From contig NC_023135.1 of the NCBI RefSeq assembly GCF_000511355.1, positions 2,940,371-3,004,370 of the forward strand: 64,000 nucleotides of DNA. The letters run 5' to 3'. This DNA is from Leisingera methylohalidivorans DSM 14336. GTDB lineage: Bacteria; Pseudomonadota; Alphaproteobacteria; Rhodobacterales; Rhodobacteraceae. Both the position numbers and the translations under genes were made by a program. Numbering within the stretch: position 1 is the stretch's first letter; each line of letters starts with the position of its first letter. The notes below the pieces were generated by a model, which made no database searches, had not been told where the DNA came from, and worked only from the letters and a program-made list of their open reading frames with translations. This document shows, in pieces, positions 9,698-18,295 of this stretch.

Positions 9698-11032
9698 ATG
9701 AAGAACCTGAAACTCCCCCTCGCGGCGCTGGCACTGGCCGCGCTGCCGGGACTGGCGCTGGCTCAGGACGGCCCCGCCCCCGGTGTGAACCCCGCGACCG
9801 ATACCGTGTTCATCCTGAACTCGCTGCTGTTTCTGATCGGCGGCTGCCTGGTGTTCTGGATGGCTGCCGGCTTTGCCATGCTGGAGGCCGGCCTGGTGCG
9901 CTCCAAGAACGTGACCATGCAGCTGACCAAGAACATGGCGCTGTTTTCCCTGGCCGCCGTGTTCTACTGGCTGATCGGCTATAACCTGATGTATCCGCTG
10001 GGCAACTGGGCGGTTGACGGCGTGCTGTCCGGTGTCTTTGGCCCCGGCGTGCTGGAGGCGGTCGGAATCACCGCCGAAGGTGCCGACGACTATTCCTATG
10101 CCACGACCGGCTCGGATTTCTTCTTTCAGCTGATGTTCTGTGCCGCCACTGCCTCGATCGTATCGGGCACTTTGGCAGAGCGCATCAAGCTGTGGCCCTT
10201 CCTGATCTTCACCATCGTGCTGACGTCGGTGATCTACCCGTTCCAGGCAAGCTGGAAATGGGGCGGCGGCTTCCTGGAGCAGATGGGTTTCCTGGATTTC
10301 GCGGGCTCAACCGTGGTGCATTCGGTGGGCGGCTGGGCGGCGCTGACCGGGGCGCTGATCCTGGGGCCGCGCATTGGCAAGTACAAGGACGGCAAAACCA
10401 TTCCGATGCCCGGCTCCAACCTGGCGCTGGCAACGCTTGGCACCTTCATCCTGTGGATGGGCTGGTTCGGCTTCAACGGCGGCTCGCAGCTGGCGATGGG
10501 CTCGATTGGCGATGTAGCTGACATCAGCCGGATCTTCGCCAATACCAATGCCGCTGCAGCGGGCGGCGCGGTGGCCGCTTTGGTTCTGACCCAGCTTTTG
10601 TTCCGCAAGCCGGACCTGACGATGATCCTGAACGGCGCGCTGGCGGGTCTGGTGGCTATCACCGCCGAGCCGCTGACTCCGGGCCTGGGCCTATCCACTC
10701 TGATCGGCGCCATCGGCGGGGTGATCGTGGTCTTTGCGGTGCCGTTCCTGGACAAGCTGCAGATCGACGACGTGGTGGGCGCCATTCCGGTGCATCTGTT
10801 CTGCGGTATCTGGGGCACTGTTGCGGTCGTGCTGTCGAACCCCGACGCGACACTGCTGAAACAGCTGACCGGGATTGCCGTAGTAGGGATCTTCACCATT
10901 GCCGCCTCGGCCGCAGTGTGGATGATCCTGCGCGCCACCACCGGCATCCGGGTGGAGGAAGAAGATGAGGTCAACGGGCTGGACATGGCAGAGCTGGGCA
11001 TGGAGGCCTATCCGGAGTTCTCGCCCAGCTGA
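9698..11032 (+). CDS. amtB: ammonium transporter AmtB
   Basis: A 444-residue ammonium channel of the Amt/Rh family. The ATG at 9698 follows a GGAGG ribosome-binding site and begins MKNLKLPLAALALAALPG...ALA, a cleavable signal sequence as in bacterial AmtB. Family motifs include FAMLEAGLVRSKN, the DYSYATTGSDFFFQ region, VHSVGGWAALTGALILGPR and VGAIPVHLFCGIWGT. The coupling to glnK is standard; GlnK blocks the channel when nitrogen is sufficient. A strong terminator follows. Confidence 0.96.
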   Translation: MKNLKLPLAALALAALPGLALAQDGPAPGVNPATDTVFILNSLLFLIGGCLVFWMAAGFAMLEAGLVRSKNVTMQLTKNMALFSLAAVFYWLIGYNLMYPLGNWAVDGVLSGVFGPGVLEAVGITAEGADDYSYATTGSDFFFQLMFCAATASIVSGTLAERIKLWPFLIFTIVLTSVIYPFQASWKWGGGFLEQMGFLDFAGSTVVHSVGGWAALTGALILGPRIGKYKDGKTIPMPGSNLALATLGTFILWMGWFGFNGGSQLAMGSIGDVADISRIFANTNAAAAGGAVAALVLTQLLFRKPDLTMILNGALAGLVAITAEPLTPGLGLSTLIGAIGGVIVVFAVPFLDKLQIDDVVGAIPVHLFCGIWGTVAVVLSNPDATLLKQLTGIAVVGIFTIAASAAVWMILRATTGIRVEEEDEVNGLDMAELGMEAYPEFSPS

Positions 11033-11058
11033 CCCCCTGCACGGCATTGAAACAAAAG

Positions 11059-11092
11059 GACGGCGCTTTCATGGGGCGCCGTCTTTGCATTT
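11059..11092 (+). terminator. Rho-independent terminator after amtB
   Basis: Perfect 8-bp stem GACGGCGC/GCGCCGTC (11059-11066 and 11076-11083), followed by TTTGCATTT. Confidence 0.75.
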
Positions 11093-11128
11093 GCAGCGCG
11101 CGAATGTTTTGAATCTGCAGCCGCCAAC

Positions 11129-11159
11129 GAAAAACGCGCCCCTGAAAGGAGCGCGTTTT
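11129..11159 (-). terminator. Rho-independent terminator after the aminotransferase gene
   Basis: Read on the minus strand, AAAACGCGCTCCT pairs with AGGGGCGCGTTTT (one G-U pair) and is followed by further T residues, 20 bp past the stop codon at 11180. Confidence 0.8.
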
Positions 11160-11179
11160 GGGATGTCCTGACGGCGGCC

Positions 11180-12364
11180 TCAGACGCCGGCGTCGACGAT
11201 TGCCTTGGCCAGCACCGGAACGGTCTGCGCATTCAGGCCGGCGATATTGAGGCGGCTGTCGCCGACCATGTAGATGCCGTTGTCGACCCGCATCTTCTCG
11301 ACCAGATCCGGCGTGGTGCCCAGGAGCGAGAACATGCCGCGGTGCTGGGCAATGAAGCCGAACCGGTCCGAGCCGGTCAGCCGCTGCAGCTCATCCGCAA
11401 GGCTTTGGCGCAGGTCCAGCATGCCGAGGCGCACCTCTTCCAGCTCTGCCGCCCAGTCGGCGCGCAGGGCGTCATCGTTCAGGATCATCGTCACCAGCCG
11501 CGCACCGTGGTCCGGCGGGAAGGAGTAGTTCTGCCGGTTCAGGAACGCCAGGGTGCCCTGGTTCAGGGCCTGCGCCCCCGCGTCATTCGACACCGCCATC
11601 AGCAGGCCGGTGCGCTCGCGGTAGATGCCGAAATTCTTGGAGCAGCTGGCCGCGATCAGTACCTCGGGGCAACCCGCCGCCACCAGGCGCACGCCCCTCG
11701 CATCTTCCTCCAAACCGTCGCCAAAGCCCTGATACGCGATGTCGATCATCGGGATCAGGCCGCGTTCGTTCAACAGCGCGATGACCTCTTTCCACTGGGT
11801 CTCGTTCAGATTGGCGCCGGTCGGGTTATGGCAGCAGCCGTGCAGCAGCACCACGTCGCCCTTCTGCGCGCCCTTCAGGTCTTCCATCATGCCGTCAAAG
11901 TCGACACCGCGGGTGTCGCGGTCGAAATAACGGTAGGTGACGGCCTCAATGCCGACGTAATTCAGGATCGACACATGGTTCGGCCAGGTCGGGTCCGAAA
12001 CGAACACCCGGGCCTTGGGATTGGCCATTGTGATCAGTTCAAACGCCTGGCGCACAGCCCCGGTGCCCCCGGGGGTCGCGGCCGCCGCGATATTTTCACG
12101 CGCCACGGCATCGCCCAGGATCAGCTTGATCATAGCGTCGCCATAAGCCGGGTCGCCGGCCAGGCCGACGTAGGCCTTGCTGGTCTGCTCTTCCCACAGC
12201 TTGTGCTCGGCCGCCTTGATCGCGCGCATCACCGGGGTGACGCCCTCGGCGTTCTTGTAGACGCCGACGCCAAGGTCGATCTTGTCGGCGCGCGGGTCGT
12301 CGCGGTACATCTGCATCAGCGCCAGGATCTTGTCGGCGGGCTGGGGTTTCAGGGTCTCGAACAT
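11180..12364 (-). CDS. aromatic amino acid / aspartate aminotransferase (class I, PLP)
   Basis: A 394-residue class I aminotransferase of the AspC/TyrB type, catalysing reversible transamination between aspartate or aromatic amino acids and 2-oxoglutarate. The start MFETLKPQPADKILALM is the normal beginning of this subfamily; it overlaps the upstream sulfurtransferase stop by 1 bp (TGATG), so an in-frame upstream extension is rejected. Landmarks are VGVYKNAEGVTPVM, HGCCHNPTGANL, and the PLP lysine in SCSKNFGIYRERTG near residue 240. With mercaptopyruvate sulfurtransferase next door, conversion of cysteine to mercaptopyruvate and then sulfane sulfur is a plausible joint pathway (inference). 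Confidence 0.92.
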   Translation of the reverse strand: MFETLKPQPADKILALMQMYRDDPRADKIDLGVGVYKNAEGVTPVMRAIKAAEHKLWEEQTSKAYVGLAGDPAYGDAMIKLILGDAVARENIAAAATPGGTGAVRQAFELITMANPKARVFVSDPTWPNHVSILNYVGIEAVTYRYFDRDTRGVDFDGMMEDLKGAQKGDVVLLHGCCHNPTGANLNETQWKEVIALLNERGLIPMIDIAYQGFGDGLEEDARGVRLVAAGCPEVLIAASCSKNFGIYRERTGLLMAVSNDAGAQALNQGTLAFLNRQNYSFPPDHGARLVTMILNDDALRADWAAELEEVRLGMLDLRQSLADELQRLTGSDRFGFIAQHRGMFSLLGTTPDLVEKMRVDNGIYMVGDSRLNIAGLNAQTVPVLAKAIVDAGV

Positions 12365-13218
12365 CAGTTCTCTCCGGTAGCAACGGGAAGGGTCGGGAAG
12401 GCACCCCACTCCGCCCACGAGCCATCATAGACCGCATGATCGGTCTTGCCGATGCGCTCCAATGCAAGGCTGAGGACGGCGGCGGTGACGCCCGAACCGC
12501 AGGTGGTAATCACAGGTTTGTTCAGATCGGCACCGGCGGCGGCAAATTCGGCGCGCAGGCCCTCTGCATCCTTCATGGTGCCATCCGCATTCAGCAGGCG
12601 GCCGAAGGGCACGTTTTTCGAACCAGGGATGTGACCCGCCCGCAGGCCTTCGCGCGGCTCCGGCACCTTGCCGCGGAACCGCGCGGCGGCGCGGGCGTCG
12701 ATGATTTCATGGTCGCCCAGCTTGGCCGCGGAAGACACCTGTGTCACATCGCGCACCATGTGATTTTGCACCCGCACGGTCATATGGCGGTCGCGGATCA
12801 CCGGCGGAAGGTCCTCAACCGGGCGGCCTTCGGCCTGCCATTTCGGGAAACCGCCATCCAGCACCGCAACATTGGCCTGCCCCATCAGGCGGAACAGCCA
12901 CCAGACACGGGCGGCGGAAAACAGGCCCGTTCCGTCATAGACCACCACCTGGTGGCCGTCGCCGACACCCATCGCCCGCAGGCGGGACATGAATTTCTCA
13001 ACCGGCGGCACCATATGCGGCAGGTCCGAGCGGTGGTCGGAGATATCGTCAATATCGAAAAAGCGCGCGCCGGGGATATGGGCCGCGTCATATTCCGCCT
13101 TGGGATCGCGGTCTTCCTGCGGCAAATACCAGGAAGCGTCCAGCACCCGCAGATCCGGATCCTTCAGATGGGCGGCCAGCCAGTCGGTGGAAACCAGCGT
13201 CTTTGGATCATCCTGCAT
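12364..13218 (-). CDS. sseA: 3-mercaptopyruvate sulfurtransferase (two rhodanese domains)
   Basis: A 284-residue sulfurtransferase with an N-terminal inactive and a C-terminal active rhodanese domain, transferring sulfane sulfur from 3-mercaptopyruvate to thiol acceptors or cyanide. The active loop TCGSGVTAAV near residue 237 is the CG[ST]GVT signature that separates mercaptopyruvate enzymes from thiosulfate rhodaneses. The conserved opening (LDASWYLP, HIPGARFFDID) is present. I use the ATG at 13218, preceded by AGGGAGA; an in-frame ATG 24 bp earlier lacks a good site. It is the first gene of a two-gene operon with the aminotransferase. Confidence 0.92.
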   Translation of the reverse strand: MQDDPKTLVSTDWLAAHLKDPDLRVLDASWYLPQEDRDPKAEYDAAHIPGARFFDIDDISDHRSDLPHMVPPVEKFMSRLRAMGVGDGHQVVVYDGTGLFSAARVWWLFRLMGQANVAVLDGGFPKWQAEGRPVEDLPPVIRDRHMTVRVQNHMVRDVTQVSSAAKLGDHEIIDARAAARFRGKVPEPREGLRAGHIPGSKNVPFGRLLNADGTMKDAEGLRAEFAAAGADLNKPVITTCGSGVTAAVLSLALERIGKTDHAVYDGSWAEWGAFPTLPVATGEN

Positions 13219-13382
13219 CAAAGCGTCTCCCTTTCTGCGCATGCGCTATGGGTACATCTGGCGGCACAGCGGTGCAAGGCCGCGGCGCCCTCTGCCTGCG
13301 GTTACAAAATTCTTGCGAGCCGTTAATGGAACGTTAACGGCATAGGCCCAAGTTTCAGCATTTCATTGCAAAGGCCCATTGT

Positions 13383-14591
13383 ATGCCCGCTTTCCGCAGT
13401 TTCCTTACCGCCTTTCTGATTGCAGCGGGCATATTCAGCCCCGGCACCTTGCACGCAGAATGCGTGGAGATCGGAAAAACATGCATTGGCATCAACGACT
13501 TGACGGCAAAGGTCCGGATTGGAAACCACACGCCGGACCTGCAGAGACTGAACCAGTTCACTGAGCTGACCGATCTTACCCTGATGGCCGAGCTGCAGTT
13601 CAAGGACCCTGTCGACCTGTCCGCTCTCACTGCGCTGTCAAAGCTGGAAAAGCTGGCCTTGGTGAACATCACAGCGCCTGACCTTGCACCGCTCAACCGG
13701 CTGCCGCGGCTGAAGCGGCTCAGCCTTGATTCTGTCCGCGTGCCCGACTTTACCCCGCTGGCCCGGATGACACAGCTTGAGCACCTCTCGGTCTGGGGTG
13801 CCGGCGACGTCACCGACCTGTCCTTTGCCAGCGGCCTGACCCGGCTGCAGAGCCTGAACATTGCTGATTCCGGTGTATCCGACCTGAGCCCGCTGTCGGG
13901 CCTTACCGACCTGGCTGTCTTTCTTGCCTTCAACACGCAGGTCTCCGACCTCAGCCCGTTGGCGGGTGCCAACCTGCAGGTGGCCTGGATCTCCAATTGC
14001 CCGGTCAAAAGCGTGGCCGCTCTGGCCGCTTCTGACCGGCTGGAGATGCTGCGCGCTGATGGAACCTTGCTGAAAACCCTGGACGGGCTGGAGGGGAAAC
14101 CCGCACTGCACACCCTCATCCTGTCAGACACCCAGGTGGCGGACCTGACCCCGCTGACGGATGCAACCGGTCTGATGGATCTGGCCCTGGATGGAACCCG
14201 GATCAGCGACATCACACCGCTGGGCGGACTGGACGCGCTGCGCAAACTGATCCTGGCAGACACGGCGGTCTCCAGCCTTGCTCCGCTGGCGGGCAAAAAC
14301 CTGCGCGAACTGTCGCTGACCAATACCGCAGTGTCCAGCCTTGCTGCGGTGGAGAAAATGGAGAACCTTTGGGACTTCAGCATATCCGGAACAGGCGTCA
14401 CCGACCTCGCACCGCTTAGGAAACTTAAAAAGCTATCCATTCTCCGGGCCATCGGCCTGCCCGCTGCAACGCTGCAACCGCTGCTGGAGGTCGAAAACCT
14501 GCGGATTGTCTATGCCGGCCCTGATTCCGCTTCGCAAAGGCGTCTGCTCGGGAAAGACAAAATCGCTCAGTACCTCACAGGCACCCCCTAG
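13383..14591 (+). CDS. secreted leucine-rich-repeat protein (internalin-like)
   Basis: A 402-residue protein with a signal peptide (MPAFRSFLTAFLIAAGIFSPGTLHA) and then about a dozen short LRR units of roughly 20-22 residues, such as LSDLSPLSGLTDLAVFLAF-type repeats (DLSPLAG, DLTPLTD, DITPLGG, SLAPLAG). The recurring x-DLxPL motif is that of internalin-like (SDS22-type) LRRs, which build a curved binding surface. Two cysteines (ECVEIGKTC) cap the N-terminal side. No anchoring motif is visible, so a periplasmic or secreted location is likely. The partner is unknown. It stands alone, divergent from sseA. Confidence 0.8.
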   Translation: MPAFRSFLTAFLIAAGIFSPGTLHAECVEIGKTCIGINDLTAKVRIGNHTPDLQRLNQFTELTDLTLMAELQFKDPVDLSALTALSKLEKLALVNITAPDLAPLNRLPRLKRLSLDSVRVPDFTPLARMTQLEHLSVWGAGDVTDLSFASGLTRLQSLNIADSGVSDLSPLSGLTDLAVFLAFNTQVSDLSPLAGANLQVAWISNCPVKSVAALAASDRLEMLRADGTLLKTLDGLEGKPALHTLILSDTQVADLTPLTDATGLMDLALDGTRISDITPLGGLDALRKLILADTAVSSLAPLAGKNLRELSLTNTAVSSLAAVEKMENLWDFSISGTGVTDLAPLRKLKKLSILRAIGLPAATLQPLLEVENLRIVYAGPDSASQRRLLGKDKIAQYLTGTP

Positions 14592-14790
14592 CTGGTGCAA
14601 CTGCTGCGCAGTGGGCTCCCTGCCCTGATACCGGCAGCACAATCACAGCGCCCGCCAAGATCAGTCCCGGCGAGGACGTGACAGGTCCTGCTCCCGTATC
14701 AAGGGGCGCGGCGGGCCTGACAGGCAGAATGCCACCAGCGCCGCAACAGGCGCCGATGCCAGCCGGCAGGCGCATGACCCCGGCTATTTT

Positions 14791-14847
14791 CTGGCTGGAA
14801 ATACTCCGGGTGAATTGGCCGCCCGGCCAAGAGGGCAGCGCCCTGCC
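14791..14847 (-). repeat. gene-junction stem-loop/T-tract element downstream of smpB (J1)
   Basis: On the minus strand after smpB there are two hairpins (AGGGC-GCT-GCCCT and GGCC-GGGC-GGCC), followed by CCGGAGTATTTCCAG. The same GGAGTATTT(TT)...AGAAAG layout recurs at 35298, 48829 and 51532, always on the strand of the gene just ended. It probably acts as the smpB terminator. Confidence 0.5.
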
Positions 14848-14852
14848 CCTGG

Positions 14853-15335
14853 TCAGCGTGCGTCTTTCAGCAGCCGCTGCTTCTGGCGGGACCAGTCGCG
14901 CTTGGCCTCGCTCGCCCGTTTGTCGTGGTTCTTCTTACCCTTGGCGATGCCCAGCTTTATCTTGGCCCGGCCCTTGTGGTTGAAATACAGAACCAGCGGC
15001 ACCAGGGTCATCCCCTTGCGCTGGGTGGCGTTCCACAGGTCCGACAGCTCCTTGCGCGACACCAGCAGCTTGCGGCGGCGGCGCTCTTCATGCTTGAAGA
15101 CCTTGGCCTGTTCGTAAGGCGGGATATAGGCATTCACCAGCCACAGCTCGCCGTTCTCCACCGCAGCATAGCTGTCTGCGATGTTCGTACCGCCCCCGCG
15201 CAGCGCCTTGACTTCGGACCCCTCCAGCATGATGCCGCATTCGATATCGTCTTCGATCGCGTAATCGAACCGTGCCCGCCGGCTCTCGGCGATCACTTTG
15301 TAATTCGGGTCGGATGTCTGCTTCTTCTTGGCCAT
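14853..15335 (-). CDS. smpB: SsrA-binding protein SmpB
   Basis: A 160-residue RNA-binding protein that partners tmRNA in rescuing stalled ribosomes. The OB-fold core is evident: NRRARFDY-type opening ([14 protein letters not shown]), [22 protein letters not shown] and [14 protein letters not shown], followed by RRRRKLL and the basic C-terminal tail [14 protein letters not shown]. Length and order match the family. The tmRNA gene itself is not in the window. Confidence 0.97.
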   Translation of the reverse strand: MAKKKQTSDPNYKVIAESRRARFDYAIEDDIECGIMLEGSEVKALRGGGTNIADSYAAVENGELWLVNAYIPPYEQAKVFKHEERRRRKLLVSRKELSDLWNATQRKGMTLVPLVLYFNHKGRAKIKLGIAKGKKNHDKRASEAKRDWSRQKQRLLKDAR

Positions 15336-15380
15336 GGGAGGCAGATGTAAGGCGGCGCGGCGGCGGGCGCAAGGCGCGCT

Positions 15381-16235
15381 TCACCGCTTCCGGCTGCGCA
15401 GCAGCGTGAAAACACCACTGCCGACAATCACAGCACTGCCGATCAGGGTCAGCGCATCGGGCCGCTCGCCAAACACCAGCCCCCCCAGCACCATGGCAAA
15501 GATAAGCCTAGTGTACCGGAACGGCGCAATCACCGCGATTTCGCCCGCCCGCATCGCCCCGGACAAGGCGTTATAAGCGATGACACCTATCCCCGTGGCC
15601 GCCATGATCTCCAGCCAATTGCTCAGGCTTGGCCAAACCGCCCCGCCGGTCCAGCCCAGCGCGATCACACCGGCAATCACCAGCATGGCAAAGCCAAGGA
15701 AGCCCAGCTGGTTGTTGCTCATGTCCTTGGGTGCCGCACGGGTGGCCAGATCCCGGCCCGCAAACCCCAGCGTGCCGGCGACGGCAAACAGCGAGGCAGG
15801 TTCAAACCCGCTCAGCCCCGGACGCAAGATCAGCAGCACGCCCACAAACCCCAGCCCGATCGCCAGCCAGCGCCGCCAGCCCACCGTCTCACCAAAGAAC
15901 ACCACAGCTCCCGCCGCCACCACCAGCGGCGTCGCCTGAAGGATGGCCGAGGCCGAGGACAACGGCGTCAGCGCAATCGCCAGCGTATAGCACAGCCGCC
16001 CCACGACCTCTGCAACAGAGCGCAGCAGCATCGGGCGCGTGCCGAATCCCGGATGCCACGGGGCATGACCTTGCGCACGCGCCATCGTGGCAAAGACCGC
16101 CATGCCGCCCAGGCCGAAGAGGATCAGGATCTGTCCCACTGGAATGTCGCGGGCCGCGGACTTGATGAACATGTCTTCTAGCGCAAAGGCGGCCATCGCC
16201 AGCACCATCAGAAGGCTTCCGCGCAGCGTATCCAT
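15381..16235 (-). CDS. DMT family transporter (two EamA domains)
   Basis: A 284-residue inner-membrane protein with about ten hydrophobic helices arranged as two EamA repeats, typical of drug/metabolite transporters that export amino acids or other small molecules. The opening MDTLRGSLLMVLAMAAFALEDMF and the repeat junction near LLILRPGLSGF fit the family. It sits between smpB and the XRE-cupin regulator, all on the minus strand, 82 bp downstream of the latter, so co-regulation is possible. The substrate is unknown. Confidence 0.85.
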   Translation of the reverse strand: MDTLRGSLLMVLAMAAFALEDMFIKSAARDIPVGQILILFGLGGMAVFATMARAQGHAPWHPGFGTRPMLLRSVAEVVGRLCYTLAIALTPLSSASAILQATPLVVAAGAVVFFGETVGWRRWLAIGLGFVGVLLILRPGLSGFEPASLFAVAGTLGFAGRDLATRAAPKDMSNNQLGFLGFAMLVIAGVIALGWTGGAVWPSLSNWLEIMAATGIGVIAYNALSGAMRAGEIAVIAPFRYTRLIFAMVLGGLVFGERPDALTLIGSAVIVGSGVFTLLRSRKR

Positions 16236-16317
16236 TCCGGTGCCCTTTCAAATTCAGAAAACTCAATGAGTTGGGCATTTGGTAGGCCCGCCGCAGACAA
16301 TGCACAAGAGAACGGCT

Positions 16318-16878
16318 TCAGTCCCGCTGCGTCAGACCTGCCTGCCGGTAATGGTGCATGTTGAGAAAGGCCGCGCCGGTCTCGGCGCTGCGGTAGCCAT
16401 GCGGCTGGTCGGCAGCAAAACGCAGGCCCTGCCCCGCCTCCAGCGGCACCCATTCGCCGCCCCGCAGCACCTCCATCAATCCGTGCAGCACAAACACTTC
16501 CTCGGTGACACCGGTATCATGCGGCTGGGACTGGTGGCATTGTCCCGGCTTCAGCGTCACCTTAAAGGTCTCTGCCCCGAGCAGCGGATCGAAGGGAAAG
16601 ACAATTTTCACACCGATGCTGCCAGGGAACTGCACCGTCTCATAGACCCCGGCAACCTGCCCCACCGGCCGCGTTGCCTCGCCGATCAGCGCGGTCAGCG
16701 GCAGGTGAAAGCCCTTGGCGATCTTCCACAGGGTGGCAATCGTCGGGCTTGATTCGCCGCGCTCGATCTGTCCCAGCATTGCCTTGCTGACGCCGGTCGC
16801 CTCCGCCGCCTTGCTGAGGCTAAGCCCAGCCGCCGTACGGATGTCCCGCAGGTTCAGGGTGATGGTTTCATCGCTCAT
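16318..16878 (-). CDS. XRE family transcriptional regulator with C-terminal cupin domain
   Basis: A 186-residue regulator with an N-terminal helix-turn-helix (LRDIRTAAGLSLSKAAEATGVSKAMLGQIERGESSP, about residues 8-45; quoted in part LSLSKAAEATGVSK) and a C-terminal cupin sensing domain (GQCHQSQPHDTGVTEEVFVL). Proteins of this design often repress a divergent transporter or catabolic gene and bind a small ligand in the cupin. The 106-bp intergenic region towards benE holds two identical 16-bp operator-like sites, so autoregulation and control of benE are likely. Confidence 0.9.
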   Translation of the reverse strand: MSDETITLNLRDIRTAAGLSLSKAAEATGVSKAMLGQIERGESSPTIATLWKIAKGFHLPLTALIGEATRPVGQVAGVYETVQFPGSIGVKIVFPFDPLLGAETFKVTLKPGQCHQSQPHDTGVTEEVFVLHGLMEVLRGGEWVPLEAGQGLRFAADQPHGYRSAETGAAFLNMHHYRQAGLTQRD

Positions 16879-16904
16879 AAGATCCGCCGCTCAAAAAACC
16901 ACTT

Positions 16905-16920
16905 GTGCGCTATAACGCAC
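16905..16920. promoter_or_regulatory. operator-like inverted repeat, copy 1
   Basis: The 16-mer GTGCGCTATAACGCAC has 5-bp arms GTGCG/CGCAC around CTATAA. An identical 16-mer lies 26 bp away. It sits 27 bp upstream of the XRE-cupin start codon. Confidence 0.75.
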
Positions 16921-16930
16921 GATGTGTATT

Positions 16931-16946
16931 GTGCGCTATAACGCAC
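16931..16946. promoter_or_regulatory. operator-like inverted repeat, copy 2
   Basis: Identical to the 16-mer at 16905-16920. It lies 39 bp upstream of the benE start codon. The 26-bp centre-to-centre spacing of two identical palindromes between divergent regulator and transporter genes is typical of binding by a XRE-cupin dimer pair. Confidence 0.75.
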
Positions 16947-16984
16947 AGCATCCCTAGCCGATCCGGCATCAAAGGAAAACCCGC

Positions 16985-18163
16985 ATGCTCAAGGAGCTGA
17001 AACTTTCGCATCTTGTCTCCGGCGCGGTGGCCGTGCTGGTGGGCTATACCGGATCAGTCGCCATCATCTTTCAAGCGATCGAAGCGGTCGGCGCCACCCA
17101 GGCTCAGGCCAACAGCTGGATGCTAGTACTGGGCCTGGGCATGGGCGTAACCTGCCTGATCCTGTCGATGATATACCGGATGCCGATCCTGACCGCCTGG
17201 TCCACCCCCGGCGCAGCACTGCTGGCGGTCAGTTTGAACAGTGTCCCCATTGCCGAAGCAATCGGCGCCTTCCTGCTCTGTGCCGCGCTCCTGACCCTTA
17301 CCGGCATTACCGGGTGGTTTGCCGCCCTGTCGCGACTGATCCCCGACACACTGGCCAGCGCCATGCTCGCGGGTATTCTGTTCCAGTTCGGGCTCTCTGC
17401 CTTCACCGCTTTGCAAACGGACACCGCGCTGGTGGCGGTGATGGGCCTCAGCTTCCTGTTGGGGCGCAAACTGTTCCCGCGCTACTGTATCCCCGCGGTG
17501 CTGGCGGCAGGCGTGGCCTGGTGCGCAGGCACCGGCGCCTTTGGCAGCCTTGATGCGCTGGACCTGACGCTGGCGCGCCCCGTGTTTGTGATGCCCGCCT
17601 TCTCGCTGCCCGTACTGATCGGGATCGGCCTGCCGCTGTATATCGTCACCATGTCCTCGCAGAACATGCCCGGTGTGGTGGCCCTGAAGGCTTGCGGCTA
17701 TGATGCACCGGTTTCCGCCAGCCTGACTGTAACCGGTCTGGCCTCGCTGATCCTTGCCCCGTTCGGCGGCTTTGCCTTCAATCTCGCCGCCATTACCGCC
17801 GCGATCTGCGCAGGACCGGAGGCGGATGAGAACCCGGACACCCGCTATCTCGCCGGGGTCATGACCGGCGCGGTCTATATTCTGGTCGGCCTGGGCGGCG
17901 CAACCGTCATCAGCCTGTTCCTGATCGCACCCAAGGCGCTGGTGGCCGCCGTCGCGGGACTTGCGCTGCTCTCAACCATCGGCAACAGCCTGTCTGCCGC
18001 ACTGTCGGACGCCAAGGGCCGCGAGGCGGCACTGATCACCTTCATGATCACAGTGTCCGGCATCAGCTTCTTTGGAATCGGCGCGCCGTTCTGGGCGCTG
18101 GTGCTGGGGCTGGCGGTGAATCACTGGCTGAAAGCCCCCGAACCCGCCCCGGTGCGCGTCTGA
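16985..18163 (+). CDS. benE: benzoate/H+ symporter family transporter BenE-like
   Basis: A 392-residue polytopic membrane protein of the BenE family (COG3135). It has about twelve hydrophobic segments, the opening LSHLVSGAVAVLVGYTGSVAI, the central TAWSTPGAALLAV and the conserved NMPGVVALKACGYDAPVS loop. Founding members import benzoate, but many homologues lie away from benzoate genes and have unknown substrates. No aromatic degradation genes are in the window. Control by the divergent XRE-cupin protein through the twin operators is likely. Confidence 0.85.
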   Translation: MLKELKLSHLVSGAVAVLVGYTGSVAIIFQAIEAVGATQAQANSWMLVLGLGMGVTCLILSMIYRMPILTAWSTPGAALLAVSLNSVPIAEAIGAFLLCAALLTLTGITGWFAALSRLIPDTLASAMLAGILFQFGLSAFTALQTDTALVAVMGLSFLLGRKLFPRYCIPAVLAAGVAWCAGTGAFGSLDALDLTLARPVFVMPAFSLPVLIGIGLPLYIVTMSSQNMPGVVALKACGYDAPVSASLTVTGLASLILAPFGGFAFNLAAITAAICAGPEADENPDTRYLAGVMTGAVYILVGLGGATVISLFLIAPKALVAAVAGLALLSTIGNSLSAALSDAKGREAALITFMITVSGISFFGIGAPFWALVLGLAVNHWLKAPEPAPVRV

Positions 18164-18295
18164 CAGCCCCCGGAGAGACATTTCACCCCTGAATTCCGGC
18201 GCCAACTGTGCCAAAATTATCGAACAGCCCCCCGGCAGGTTGCCTTTATTGCGCAAATCGTGTCCCTGAGGGCAAAGACTAAGGGAACCAGCCTG

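Noticed and set aside
14575..14775. 66-codon minus-strand frame between the LRR gene and smpB
   Set aside because: No ribosome-binding site, no recognisable domain, and it overlaps the end of the LRR gene; probably chance.
14853..15335. tmRNA gene near smpB
   Set aside because: No tRNA-like ends or tag-peptide region were found nearby.
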